From: DATCHW01 sp036508135
Lineage (GTDB): Bacteria > Bacteroidota > Ignavibacteria > Tepidaquicellales > Tepidaquicellaceae
Length of the DNA: 64,000 bases
Reading direction: 5' to 3'
Assembly (NCBI GenBank): GCA_036508135.1
Contig: DATCHW010000013.1
Span: forward strand, 1-64,000
In this document: one piece after another, positions 16,278-25,896 of the stretch
Position numbering within the stretch: the stretch's first letter is position 1
Layout of the letters: every line of letters starts with the position of its first letter
Made by a program: the position numbers and the translations under genes
The notes under the pieces: model-generated
Database searches by the model: none
The model's input: the letters and a program-made list of their open reading frames with translations, nothing else
What the model was told of the DNA's origin: nothing

Positions 16278-19103
16278 TTAAAAATCCCATCCGAAGAAAA
16301 ACTGGCTGAATAAGTTATTTTGTAGTTTAGTAAAATTATTTTCTATTCTTTTCCCGAGGTCATAGCGGAAAACGATTACGCCGAACACATTCACCCTCAA
16401 ACCAACTCCGATGCTGCCTTTTGTTTCCGTATAATTTTCCTTGCTATCCCAGGAATTGCCGGCATCAAAAAATACTGCTCCGCGTATAGCCGGAAATCCC
16501 CATTCCATACCGAAAGGAAATTTTATATAAATTAAATTCAGGAGCGGAAAACGCAGTTCTGCATTCGCCTGCCAGAGTTTTGTTCCTCGTAACGAAAACA
16601 GGGGCCATCCGCGCAATGACCACGAACCGCCCATAAAGTATCTTCTCGGATTCTTACCTTCGTTCATAAAAAATTGCCCCCGTATAGCAAGTGATGAAAA
16701 CTTTGCAATACGGAAATATTTTCTGTAATCAAACAGGAGACTGTAATAGTTCTCGTTTGAATTTTCTATATCTGTAACATATCCGAGTGTTGCATTTAAT
16801 GCTTCGCCGTCAATAGGTCCGGTTATATACCATAACGTATTATCTTTCACGTAACTGATTTTATTTGAGAGTAACGTGGAGCGCTGCCTGTTGCCAAAGT
16901 CAAGGTCTTTATCCGATTTGGATAATGACACTGTGGTTTCAATTCTTCTGAAAAAAGAAAACGGATATGAGAAACTCGCATACGCTCCGTAAAGCCGCTC
17001 GTAGTAGGAGAAATCCGACTGCGTCAAATCATATCTTCTCCCGGAAAGATGATAAACCCCGAATGCATAATTTAACCTCTGTTCAAGGGAAATTTTAGAG
17101 ATCGCAATATTTAAACTTTTCCAGAATTCAGAACTTCCGTCTGAATTGCTGTAAAGCAGAAAATTGTATATGTCATTTCCGAGCAAGTCACTGAAGGCAA
17201 GCAATCCGCCGGCATTCGTTCCAAAGACGGGGTCGGTGGAAATTGCCGTAGTTGCAATATCAAATGAATACCGTTTTTTATATTTCAGGGTCATTTTATT
17301 AAGGTCGCCGGATATTTTCGGAAGACTCCAGCCGGAATCCCTCGCGGGTGACTCAATTTTTGTGAACGTTTTTGTTGTATCCGATTTTTTGATTACATTG
17401 TCAAGAATTTTAATATTCATCGAACCTTTTTCATAGGCGGAGAAAGCAATTTTATCGTTTCCGCAAAATTTAGGATCGAAAGCCGCTGTAGTAAAGTGAG
17501 TCAACTGCTTTGCCTGTACATCACTGAATGCAGAAATATTTTCGGGAAGGTCAATCAGCCAGACATTATTCACTCCGCCGCTGGTGGAAGTGTATGCAAT
17601 TCTTTTCCCGTCGGGTGAAAATGCCGGAGCAAAATCAATGTTAACATCGAATGTGAGATTTTTAATTTCATTCGTTTCGAGATTGTAAATAAATAAATCG
17701 TACTTATTATCCTTGCCGAAACTTGATCTGTCCGACGAGAAGACGATGTATTTTCCATCCGGAGAAATTACAGCATCCCTGTCATCATAATAATCATTTG
17801 TAAGTCTTGTAAGTTTTTCTTTTTGAATATTAAAAATATAGATGTCCCCTTTGCCTGTAAATTCTATTCCGGAAAAAGTAATGATACTTCCATCGCTGCT
17901 CCAAGAGGGAGAACCGATACCTACAATATCTTTGAATGAATAATCAATCAATAGTTTTTCTTTTTTCAAATCATAAATATGCAACACATCCCCTGCGCCT
18001 TTCCTTGTAACGAAGGCAAGAAGACCTTTTGGAGATACATCAAGTCCTGTCCGGAAAAAGTGGAATTCTTCAAACTCTTCAGTGTTTTCACCTTCTATAA
18101 TAAGTTCAGGTTTTTCTTTCTTTTCGATGTCATATTTATAAATCGAAGTATATCCCGAGCGATTACCTATGAAATAAATGTTTTTTGAATTATTGAATTC
18201 AGAATAAGTCGATTTATAAGCAAAACCATCGAAAGGAACAGAAACACTGATCTGAGAAGGATCATCCGTGGTTTTTACACCCGGGAAATAAATTTTTTTC
18301 AGGTCATAAAGAAATTCCTTGTCAAATTCCGGATAATCTTTTCCGATGGTATATTTCATTACGCTTTCGAAACTATCATACAGCCAGAAGTTATCCATCA
18401 ATTGTACAATTTTATCCTCTCCATAAGTTTTGCTTATGAACTCTAAGGCTTTCTGTCCAAGTTTGTACATAAAAAAAGTTCCGTAAAAATATTCCCAGTT
18501 TTCGAGTCCTTGTATGTAACCGTTCAGTACTGCATCTTTCATAACCATTTCCGCCTGTGCATCCCACTCAGTTGACCAGAACTCTGCAAGACCTTCTGTG
18601 AACCATAGCGGAGGAAGACGTTCGATAATAGAGCCGTGTGCAGTAAGGCTATTGGTTATTTTACTCGTCATAAAAACGTGCACGAGTTCGTGTTTTAAAA
18701 CATGTCTGAAATTTCCGAAAGAGCCGTCATAAGGAAGTACGACCCTGCCTTTGATGAATTCGAAAAAGCCGCCGACACCGTCAGGAATAAAACCCGGAGT
18801 AGTATTGGTTTCTTTAAAATGCTGGGGCGTTGTATAAATAATAAGAGGCACGGAATCTGCCAATGAATAATTGAATTTCTGCTGAAGTGCCTGATAACTC
18901 TCTTCTGCGAGATAAGCAGCCTGTTCGGCAAGTTCTTTTGCTTGTTTATAATAATAAACATTGAAATGCTGTGTGTTAAGAACGTACCATTCAAAATTTG
19001 AATACTGCACCTTGTTCTTTCCGAAATCTACAAACTGAGAAAATACGGATAACGGAATGAACAGAAGAAAAACCAATGCAATATTTCTATATCCCTTTGC
19101 CAT
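16278..19103 (-). CDS. Outer-membrane protein: peptidase MA-like domain, PD40 propeller, surface-antigen barrel
   Basis: A 941-residue protein in three parts. After a signal peptide (1-23) comes a gluzincin-like domain with zinc motif HELVH (138-142) and a downstream glutamate in WFTEGLAEFW (Glu170), matching Peptidase_MA-like proteins. Residues about 285-590 carry WD40-like/PD40 repeats (PSWSSDGSIITFSG, AVISPDGKYIVFSSDRS, PAFSPDGKRIAYTS), a TolB-type propeller. The C-terminal third (about 620-941) looks like an Omp85/surface-antigen 16-stranded barrel, with the conserved RRYFMGGSWSLRGWP turn and a terminal aromatic (FFGWDF). It is likely an outer-membrane protein with periplasmic peptidase and propeller modules. 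The substrate is unknown. Confidence 0.8.
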   Translation of the reverse strand: MAKGYRNIALVFLLFIPLSVFSQFVDFGKNKVQYSNFEWYVLNTQHFNVYYYKQAKELAEQAAYLAEESYQALQQKFNYSLADSVPLIIYTTPQHFKETNTTPGFIPDGVGGFFEFIKGRVVLPYDGSFGNFRHVLKHELVHVFMTSKITNSLTAHGSIIERLPPLWFTEGLAEFWSTEWDAQAEMVMKDAVLNGYIQGLENWEYFYGTFFMYKLGQKALEFISKTYGEDKIVQLMDNFWLYDSFESVMKYTIGKDYPEFDKEFLYDLKKIYFPGVKTTDDPSQISVSVPFDGFAYKSTYSEFNNSKNIYFIGNRSGYTSIYKYDIEKKEKPELIIEGENTEEFEEFHFFRTGLDVSPKGLLAFVTRKGAGDVLHIYDLKKEKLLIDYSFKDIVGIGSPSWSSDGSIITFSGIEFTGKGDIYIFNIQKEKLTRLTNDYYDDRDAVISPDGKYIVFSSDRSSFGKDNKYDLFIYNLETNEIKNLTFDVNIDFAPAFSPDGKRIAYTSTSGGVNNVWLIDLPENISAFSDVQAKQLTHFTTAAFDPKFCGNDKIAFSAYEKGSMNIKILDNVIKKSDTTKTFTKIESPARDSGWSLPKISGDLNKMTLKYKKRYSFDIATTAISTDPVFGTNAGGLLAFSDLLGNDIYNFLLYSNSDGSSEFWKSLNIAISKISLEQRLNYAFGVYHLSGRRYDLTQSDFSYYERLYGAYASFSYPFSFFRRIETTVSLSKSDKDLDFGNRQRSTLLSNKISYVKDNTLWYITGPIDGEALNATLGYVTDIENSNENYYSLLFDYRKYFRIAKFSSLAIRGQFFMNEGKNPRRYFMGGSWSLRGWPLFSLRGTKLWQANAELRFPLLNLIYIKFPFGMEWGFPAIRGAVFFDAGNSWDSKENYTETKGSIGVGLRVNVFGVIVFRYDLGKRIENNFTKLQNNLFSQFFFGWDF

Positions 19104-19454
19104 TATTTAATAATATTGTATAGAAATTAAAAGATATTCAATTCAAAAGAGAGAATGAACAATTAGTAATTTATTTTGTCTACTTTTTTCTAGGACAAGA
19201 CATAATAATAAAACATTGAAAGAAAAAAATATTAAAACACTTAAAACACAAGAACACAAAGGGTAATTAATAATTCAAGACGTAAGACGTAAAAAAAACA
19301 ATGGGAAAAATATAAGTATTTAACTCGAAGGGACACTAAGAAACATGACGAAAACAAAACGGAATCAGATTTTATTATTTATTTATTAAGAAGTATAAAT
19401 TGTTTAACTTGAAAAATCTGAATATGAAAAATTCAGGTTTTCAAGTAAATAAAA
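19104..19454. other. Intergenic region with low-complexity A-rich sequence
   Basis: No gene is visible. The sequence is A-rich with short degenerate motifs (ACACTTAAAACACAAG, GACGTAAGACGTAAAA) of the kind scattered between genes here. A hairpin occupies 19407-19446, described separately. Confidence 0.6.
19407..19446 (+). promoter_or_regulatory. Leader hairpin just upstream of the receiver-domain gene
   Basis: ACTTGAAAAATCTGAAT and ATTCAGGTTTTCAAGT are nearly perfect inverted copies separated by seven bases, giving a ~16-bp stem. It ends eight bases before the ATG at 19455, so it covers the ribosome-binding region. It may control translation of the receiver-like gene, or be an inert palindromic repeat. 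Confidence 0.5.
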
Positions 19455-19826
19455 ATGACCCGAAAAGCATTACTAATAACTCAGGACAAAGACCTGAAAA
19501 AGTTTATAGAAATTTCCGCAATGACACTGACGAAGCTTAACTGTCAGGCAGAACTTAAGAGCACACTTGATTTTAAAGAGGCACTTCAAATAGCAAGAGA
19601 AGATAATCTTGACCTTATTTTCCTTGATTTAGACCTGCATGTGTTTTCACCTCTTGGATTAATTGAGGAAATCCGTAGTGAAACAAAATCAAAAGATAAA
19701 AAAATTATAGCCTTTTCAGAAGTGAATCCAATATCAAATCGAGATGAAATTTTTAAATCCGGTTGTGACAGTGTGATGTCCAAATCAGAATTGAAGATGG
19801 TTGTAAATAATTTAATGCAATATTGA
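19455..19826 (+). CDS. Single-domain receiver-like protein (CheY fold)
   Basis: A 123-residue protein matching one receiver domain. The phosphoacceptor region is LIFLDLDLHV with the expected Asp at strand 3. The strand-1 acidic pair is reduced (LLITQDKD) and the conserved Thr/Ser and Lys can be placed at IAFSE and VMSKSEL. No output domain or histidine kinase is near. It is either a divergent stand-alone response regulator or a pseudo-receiver. Confidence 0.7.
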   Translation: MTRKALLITQDKDLKKFIEISAMTLTKLNCQAELKSTLDFKEALQIAREDNLDLIFLDLDLHVFSPLGLIEEIRSETKSKDKKIIAFSEVNPISNRDEIFKSGCDSVMSKSELKMVVNNLMQY

Positions 19827-19866
19827 AGCTCATTAATTTAAAAGATTCCATCTTTTAAGAATTTTT

Positions 19867-19906
19867 CACCCCACCTCTGACCCCTCTCCTTGAATTGGGA
19901 GGAGAT
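19867..19906. repeat. CCCCACCTCTGACCCCTCTCC-type intergenic repeat
   Basis: A pyrimidine-rich strand ending TCTCC is followed by TTGAATTG and GGAGGAGA, giving a small hairpin. It lies between the convergent receiver-like and homogentisate-dioxygenase-like genes and may act as a bidirectional terminator. Confidence 0.5.
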
Positions 19907-19928
19907 TTGTCATATGAGAATTCTATTT

Positions 19929-21083
19929 TTACTCTTTCCAGCTAAGGTAATATTTATCGTCATTGATTTCTTTTGCACGGTCTGTGAGCTTAAGAGGTTT
20001 GAATGTATCCATCATTACTACGGTTTCGATAGTATCTTTTTTCCCTAGCGATGCTTCCACTGTGCCGGGATGAGGTCCGTGTGAGATTCCTCCGGGATGT
20101 AAACTGATAGAGCCGATTTCAATTCCCTTCCTGCTGATAAAATTGCCATCAACATAATAAAGCATTTCATCGCAATCAACATTACTATGATTATAAGGAA
20201 CGGGAATTGACTGAGGATGGTAATCAAGCATTCTCGAAACGAATGAACAAATCACAAAACCCGGACCATCAAAAGTCTGATGAACGGTGGGAGGCTGATG
20301 TATCTTTCCCGTTATGGGCATAAAGTCATTTATATTCAGTATCCAGGGGAAATAATACCCGTCATATCCGACAACATCAAATGGATGAAAGTTGTAGTGA
20401 ATATCGAACATTTTCCCGCCTTTTTTTGTCTGGATTATAAAGTCGCCTTTTTCATCGAAGGTTACGAGTTCTTCAGGAGCTTTAATATCGCGCTCACAAT
20501 AAGGAGAGTGTTCAAGCAATTGACCGAATTCATTGCGATATCTTTTAGGAGTGGTAATAGGTCCGTATGATTCGAAAATCAAAAATCTGCACTCGGTTTT
20601 ATGAACAAGTTTGAAAATTGTATTTCTTGGAATTACTATATAATCCCCTTTTGTAAAATTAAGATAGCCAAGATTCGTTTGAAGAGTCCCCTTGCCTTCG
20701 TGAACAAACACAAGTTCGTCGCACTGAGCATTTTTGTAAAAATGTTCCATTTGCTTTTTTGGACGGTACACACTCATTATCACATTTTCGTTGAAAAGTA
20801 AAGGTTTTCTTCCCTTTACATAATTTAACTCAACGGGTACTTTCGCTGTTTTGAAATGATAAGGTCTTAATGAGGCTTCTATCCATTCCTGAATTATAAA
20901 AGCATAATAGTCTTCATCAATAATTTCAATCTTAGCCGGAGAATTTATATGATATGCGTTCGTAAGGATTCCGTCAAAACCAAGAGTCGAATAGAGCTCT
21001 TCTTTATATAATGAGCCATTGGGTTGACGGAACTGCGTGTGCCTCTTCTGAGGTATCTTTCCGAGTTTGTGATAGAATGGCAT
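19929..21083 (-). CDS. hmgA: Homogentisate 1,2-dioxygenase-like protein
   Basis: A 384-residue cupin-fold protein resembling homogentisate 1,2-dioxygenase (MPFYHKLGKIPQKRHTQFR, GFDGILTNAYH near the start). Candidate iron ligands are the His and Glu in YNHSNVDCDEML and the His residues of SLHPGGISHGPHPG. The enzyme opens homogentisate to maleylacetoacetate in tyrosine degradation. It is shorter than the ~430-440 residue human/proteobacterial enzyme, as is usual for this bacterial branch. No hppD, fahA or maiA gene is adjacent. Confidence 0.82.
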   Translation of the reverse strand: MPFYHKLGKIPQKRHTQFRQPNGSLYKEELYSTLGFDGILTNAYHINSPAKIEIIDEDYYAFIIQEWIEASLRPYHFKTAKVPVELNYVKGRKPLLFNENVIMSVYRPKKQMEHFYKNAQCDELVFVHEGKGTLQTNLGYLNFTKGDYIVIPRNTIFKLVHKTECRFLIFESYGPITTPKRYRNEFGQLLEHSPYCERDIKAPEELVTFDEKGDFIIQTKKGGKMFDIHYNFHPFDVVGYDGYYFPWILNINDFMPITGKIHQPPTVHQTFDGPGFVICSFVSRMLDYHPQSIPVPYNHSNVDCDEMLYYVDGNFISRKGIEIGSISLHPGGISHGPHPGTVEASLGKKDTIETVVMMDTFKPLKLTDRAKEINDDKYYLSWKE

Positions 21084-21111
21084 AATTTTTCAATTAATAA
21101 TTAAAAATTAG

Positions 21112-21151
21112 TCCCGATTCACAGGCTCATCGGGATCTTCGCTGCGCTTTG
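21112..21151. repeat. CCCGATTC...ATCGGGAT palindromic repeat
   Basis: CCCGATTCACAGGCTCATCGGGAT followed by CTTCGCTGCGCTTTG. The CCCGAT/ATCGGG arms form a hairpin. A close relative, CCCGATTCGGAGACTCATCGGGAT plus TTCGCTTTG, lies inside a coding region at 58566-58602. Here it is intergenic, upstream of the dioxygenase. Confidence 0.85.
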
Positions 21152-21281
21152 ATAATTAAAAATAATAATCGGTTCTTAAAAAAGAACAAGAACCGTAATA
21201 TTTATTAACATTGAAAATATCAAAATTGTTATCGTAATAACAAAATCAGAGAAATTATATTAATCATATAAATCAGTGATA

Positions 21282-22232
21282 TTATTCCATCGCTTCAATA
21301 TACCGTTCGGCATCTATTGCAGCCATACAACCGGTTCCTGCGGCTGATACGGCTTGTCTGTAATAGAAATCCTGTGCATCACCGCAAGCAAAAACACCCG
21401 GAATTTTTGTTTCCATTGACGATTTTTTTGTAATCAGATATCCTGTCTCGTTCATATCCAGTATGCCTTCGAAAATATCAGTGTTAGGTTTATGTCCGAT
21501 TGCCATAAACACTCCTTCACAAGGAAAATCCTTAATTTCATTCGTCTGCACATTGCGTAACTTTATACCTGTAACCGTTTTTTTACCATCTTCTTCTTTC
21601 CCGACTATTTCCTGAATAACTGAATTAAGTTCAAATTTAATTTTCGGATTCTTCTTAACCCTATCGAGCATTATCTTTGATGCACGGAATCCTTCGCGCC
21701 TGTGAATCATTGTTACTTCTGATGCATGGTGTGTCAGATAATTTGCCTCTTCCATTGCAGTATCACCTCCGCCTACAACCACTACGCGCTGATTCTTAAA
21801 AAAGAATCCGTCGCAGGTTGCACAGGCAGAAACACCGTATCCCATATATTTTTGTTCTGACTGCAAGCCAAGATATTTTGCGGAAGCTCCTGTCGCTATA
21901 ATAACTGTGTGGGATAAATACTCTTCCCCGTCATCAGTATATACTTTCAGCGGTTTTCCCGTAAAATCTACATTACCAATCCTTTTGAAAAACGACTTTG
22001 CTCCAAAACGCACTGCCTGTTTACGCATCACATCCATTAATTCCGGACCAGTAATTCCTTTCTCGAACCCGGGATAGTTCTCAACATCAGTGGTTATCAT
22101 TAATTGTCCGCCGGGCTGTGTACCTTCAAAAATTAACGGTTTTAAATTTGCACGTGCAGTATAAATTCCCGCTGTTAATCCCGCAGGTCCGGAGCCAATA
22201 ATGATTACATTGTGAATAGTTATATCCGGCAT
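21282..22232 (-). CDS. trxB: Thioredoxin-disulfide reductase
   Basis: A 316-residue low-molecular-weight TrxB. FAD motif GSGPAG (13-18), redox pair Cys137 and Cys140 in ACATCDG, NADPH motif VVGGGDTAMEEA, and C-terminal ACGDAQD. It reduces thioredoxin with NADPH in the cytoplasm. It follows the TPR gene by 29 bases. Confidence 0.96.
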   Translation of the reverse strand: MPDITIHNVIIIGSGPAGLTAGIYTARANLKPLIFEGTQPGGQLMITTDVENYPGFEKGITGPELMDVMRKQAVRFGAKSFFKRIGNVDFTGKPLKVYTDDGEEYLSHTVIIATGASAKYLGLQSEQKYMGYGVSACATCDGFFFKNQRVVVVGGGDTAMEEANYLTHHASEVTMIHRREGFRASKIMLDRVKKNPKIKFELNSVIQEIVGKEEDGKKTVTGIKLRNVQTNEIKDFPCEGVFMAIGHKPNTDIFEGILDMNETGYLITKKSSMETKIPGVFACGDAQDFYYRQAVSAAGTGCMAAIDAERYIEAME

Positions 22233-22261
22233 ATTAAAATATTTAATTTATTAACTTAAAA

Positions 22262-23959
22262 TTATGATTGTTTTGTTTTTTCTATTTTTTGCTTTATTTC
22301 GAGACTCTGGGGACTTAACTCAAGAGCTTTTTTCCAGTATTTCAGGGCACCGGGAAAATCACCCATTGCATTATATACATCTCCGAGATGGTCCTGAATA
22401 ACTGCATTAGAGCCGTTTTTTGAAATTGCCTTCTGGATATAAACCGCAGCTTCGTGATAATCACCAAGTTTGTAGTATATCCATCCGTAAGTATCAAGAT
22501 ATGACGCATTTTCGGGTTCTGCATCAATTGCTTTTTTTGACATAGCAAGAGCTTTCGAAAGATTCACGCCGCGGACAGAAAGATTGTATGCATAATTGTT
22601 TAATACAAGAACATTGTCAGGGTCAACAAAGAGTGCGTCTTCATTCATTTCATCAGACTCCTTAAACATCTTTTCGGTATTATAAGCCATTGCGAGAGTA
22701 CCCATAATCTGAACATCTTTTGGAGAAATCTTATGAGCCTTCTCGTAATATTTTATTGCTTCCTTTACATTAGATTCTCTTTGGAGAACGAGACCATAAA
22801 AATAATTCATCAGGTAATCATCAGGATACAGATTCAATGCTTTCTGGAAAACTTCTTTCGAGCGATTGATATTGCCTTGTTCATAAAGAGTATATCCAAT
22901 CTGATAAAGAGCAGCTTTCGATGTATCCGCTAATGATTCCGCTTTTACAAGATATTCTTCTGATGCCGTATAATTTTTTGCAAAATTCTCGATTGCACCA
23001 GCGTAAAAATACGGAAGCCACTTATCGGGATACTCTGATATTAAATTTTTGAAAATATTAATTGCCGCACCGGTAGCGGTGGAATCAGTTGAAATCAATC
23101 TGTAATAGATTTCACCGACCTGAAGTTTTTCTTCGAAATTTAAAGTATCTTTGTTTAACGTTTGTGCAAATTTATTAAAACCTTTATCTATCTCGCCTGA
23201 ATTTAAGTAAATTTTTATAAGTTCAGTCTGCAAAACTTTGTCTTTTGGGTTCAGCAATTCAAGTTCTTCATAAATAGTCTTTGCAGTTTCAAAATTGCCC
23301 GAGCGGATATACAATCCGGCTAACTGCTGTTTAGTCAACTGGTCATAGGGATTGAGTTTAAGAACGTACTGCAAAACCTCGATACATTTATCATACTCTT
23401 TATAGTTAAAGTAAATCTCGTACATTCTTTTGAGCACTTCAAAATCAAATCCCGCAATATCGGTAATGCGTTCATAAATTATAATTGCTCTTGAAGGTGA
23501 TTTAAGCTCCTGATACATCCTTGCGAGAAAATATAATCCGTATATATAATTAGAATCAATATTAACTATTTGTTCATACGTTTCCGCGGCTTTTTCATAA
23601 TTATCCTGACGATAGTAAATATTTGCTTTCAGTTCAAGATACTTGATTTCATCGGGAGCAAGTTTTAATGCGTTATTAATTTCAAATATTGCATCCTGAT
23701 ATTTTTCGAGATTATAATATACATTTGCAATAGCGAAATATATTCCGGGGGCTTTATCAAATTTAAGTGCCGTTTTATAATTCTCCAAAGCGGGAATATA
23801 TTTATACTGCATCTCGAGTGATTTTCCTTCGATGAAAAAACTCTGGGCATCGTAATTCTGTGAAACGACAGGGGCAGAGTTTTCATCCTGAGCAAATAAT
23901 GCACAGCTTACAATCAGAAATAACAGGAAGAAATATATTTTTTTGTGATACGAGGTCAA
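22262..23959 (-). CDS. Secreted/periplasmic TPR-repeat protein
   Basis: A 565-residue protein with a signal peptide (1-24, ending CALFAQ) and TPR repeats from about residue 38 to the end (for example ALENYKTALKFDKAPGIYFAIANVYYNLEKYQDAIFEI). No catalytic domain. The start is a TTG at 23959, as no ATG exists before the signal sequence, and there is no clear Shine-Dalgarno. TPR proteins of this shape serve as scaffolds, including for T9SS or outer-membrane assembly, but nothing here fixes a partner. Confidence 0.85.
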   Translation of the reverse strand: MTSYHKKIYFFLLFLIVSCALFAQDENSAPVVSQNYDAQSFFIEGKSLEMQYKYIPALENYKTALKFDKAPGIYFAIANVYYNLEKYQDAIFEINNALKLAPDEIKYLELKANIYYRQDNYEKAAETYEQIVNIDSNYIYGLYFLARMYQELKSPSRAIIIYERITDIAGFDFEVLKRMYEIYFNYKEYDKCIEVLQYVLKLNPYDQLTKQQLAGLYIRSGNFETAKTIYEELELLNPKDKVLQTELIKIYLNSGEIDKGFNKFAQTLNKDTLNFEEKLQVGEIYYRLISTDSTATGAAINIFKNLISEYPDKWLPYFYAGAIENFAKNYTASEEYLVKAESLADTSKAALYQIGYTLYEQGNINRSKEVFQKALNLYPDDYLMNYFYGLVLQRESNVKEAIKYYEKAHKISPKDVQIMGTLAMAYNTEKMFKESDEMNEDALFVDPDNVLVLNNYAYNLSVRGVNLSKALAMSKKAIDAEPENASYLDTYGWIYYKLGDYHEAAVYIQKAISKNGSNAVIQDHLGDVYNAMGDFPGALKYWKKALELSPQSLEIKQKIEKTKQS

Positions 23960-24095
23960 ATAAAATTAAAAATTTATAGAATTAAAATAATTTTTAGAGT
24001 TTGAATAAACAACGCAGAAATGGTAATTGAATTTTATAAAATATATTGTGTTTTCAAGTAAACTTAATGGGTTCGAGAAGGATTTAAAAGTCGTT

Positions 24096-24950
24096 TTATC
24101 TCTGCATATAAGTGCCTTTGGTGAATTTATTTACGGTGATATCCGTATTTATAAATTTCAGCTCGGCTTTATCGTTTGTCAGATAATCGGTTATATTATT
24201 TTTAATATCACAATCTTTAACTATAATTTCCGTTGACTCATCAAGTTTAAAAAGGCAAAAATCGGAATAATTCATAATTTCCGATTTATTACTCTTTATA
24301 CCGCATTCGTTAAATTTGACAACCTTACATCTGATCAGATTTATCATATTAAATCCAACATTATTGAAGAATTCACATTTATCGAACAACACAGAACTTG
24401 AATTTTCAAGAGTCATAATACCATATGTACATCTTTTGATAACGGAGTTTTCAAAAACGAGCCCGCTGACTCCATCGCAGGTAATCCCTTCAGTTCCGCT
24501 TCCATACAGGATACAGTCTGAAATTCTGATATTACTGCAATCATTAAACTTCAATACTCCGCCTGTACATTCGCCTTTTTGAGCTCCGTGTCCGGCTTCA
24601 ATATTTTCGATAATAATATTATTGCAATACGAAAAACAAAGTACATTACCATCGACAGGCTGCGTAATAATTTCCGGTGTAAGAAATCCCGTCCCGATTA
24701 TTTTCAAACTATTCACATCAGTTATTAATAATTCTGATCCTTCAAACGTTTTCTGATAATAGTAATATTTTCCGAAATGACCTGAATAATCTGATAAATC
24801 GTATGTTCCGCTGTTGACTACTATTGTCCTATCCGGACCTATTGCATCGAGAAATTCTTTTGTGTTCGAGACTTCATAAATTTTCTTCTGAGCAAAAGCA
24901 GCTGACGATGCAATTAAAAGCAATATAATACACAGATAAAGTTTTTTCAT
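24096..24950 (-). CDS. Exported right-handed beta-helix repeat protein
   Basis: A 284-residue protein with a signal peptide (1-20, ending AAFAQ). Residues about 30-275 show pectate-lyase-like coils (NNIIIENIEAGHG, SNIRISDCILYG, SGLVFENSVIKRC, SSVLFDKCEFFNN). It begins with a VSNTKEFLDAIGPDRTIVVNSGTYDL segment, typical of the N-terminal cap in such proteins. No T9SS sorting domain, so it is probably periplasmic or outer-membrane associated. Catalytic residues of a lyase are not evident. Confidence 0.8.
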   Translation of the reverse strand: MKKLYLCIILLLIASSAAFAQKKIYEVSNTKEFLDAIGPDRTIVVNSGTYDLSDYSGHFGKYYYYQKTFEGSELLITDVNSLKIIGTGFLTPEIITQPVDGNVLCFSYCNNIIIENIEAGHGAQKGECTGGVLKFNDCSNIRISDCILYGSGTEGITCDGVSGLVFENSVIKRCTYGIMTLENSSSVLFDKCEFFNNVGFNMINLIRCKVVKFNECGIKSNKSEIMNYSDFCLFKLDESTEIIVKDCDIKNNITDYLTNDKAELKFINTDITVNKFTKGTYMQR

Positions 24951-25137
24951 ATATTATAAATTAATATTAAAAATGCCGGTTGTTATGAATTAAACTTATA
25001 ATTTTATAACAAACTCGATGTAATATAATAATTCTAATTCTCATACTGTACGTAATTACGGTTTCATATTGTGGGCATGATTAAATATAATGAAATTTTT
25101 CTATAAAATATTAGCGATATAAAAAGTATATTTACAA

Positions 25138-25893
25138 ATGGAGAACATACGGGAAAGTTTTAAAGAAGATAAGGTAAAGATAATTACAAGTTTTGTAATT
25201 GCAGGAATATTTATTCTGATAATCTGGCTTGTAAGATTTTTTGAATATTACACTAAGATTGACTTTGGTATTTACGGGGTTGAGCCGAAAGTTATCAAAG
25301 GGTTAATAGGAATTATCACTTCCCCATTGATACATGCAGATTTTGAACATTTGTTTTCAAACACAATATCTCTCTTTCTGCTCACTTTCGGAATGTTTTA
25401 TTTTTACCGCAGACCATCCCTCAAAGTTTTTACCATCATTTATCTCGGTACCGGTTTGCTTGTCTGGATATTCGGAAGGCCTGCCTATCATATAGGAGCC
25501 AGCGGACTTATTTATGGTTTTGCAAGTTATCTTTTTTTTATGGGAGTGTTCAGGCGGGATAAAGGTGCAATGGCTTTATCACTATTAATGGTATTTCTGT
25601 ACGGAAGTCTTGTGTGGGGTTTATTTCCCGTTGACCAGAGGATCTCTTTTGAGTCTCATATTTCAGGAGCGGTGCTTGGATTGCTGTGTGCGATAATTTT
25701 CAGGAACTCGGAACCAAAGAAAAAATACGAGTGGGAAGAAGAGGAGGAAGATGATGATAAAGAGTATATTCCTGATGATGAACAAACGGATATTACCACT
25801 ATCCGCACTGATGCAGACGAAGTATATTTTGATACAGATGAAAATTTTGACGAGGAACTTGAAAAGATCAAAAGGAAAAACAGGATAAAATAA
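25138..25893 (+). CDS. Rhomboid family intramembrane serine protease
   Basis: A 251-residue protein with about six membrane helices. The catalytic dyad is Ser122 (GASGLIYG) and His174 (ESHISGAVLG), with the HxxxN-type motif HADFEHLFSNT at 66-76. After the last helix comes a cytoplasmic acidic tail (about 195-245; WEEEEEDDDKEY). Rhomboids cut membrane-spanning substrates within the bilayer; the substrate is unknown. The following PAP2-type gene starts 3 bases beyond its stop, so the two are likely co-expressed. Confidence 0.9.
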   Translation: MENIRESFKEDKVKIITSFVIAGIFILIIWLVRFFEYYTKIDFGIYGVEPKVIKGLIGIITSPLIHADFEHLFSNTISLFLLTFGMFYFYRRPSLKVFTIIYLGTGLLVWIFGRPAYHIGASGLIYGFASYLFFMGVFRRDKGAMALSLLMVFLYGSLVWGLFPVDQRISFESHISGAVLGLLCAIIFRNSEPKKKYEWEEEEEDDDKEYIPDDEQTDITTIRTDADEVYFDTDENFDEELEKIKRKNRIK

Positions 25894-25896
25894 ATT

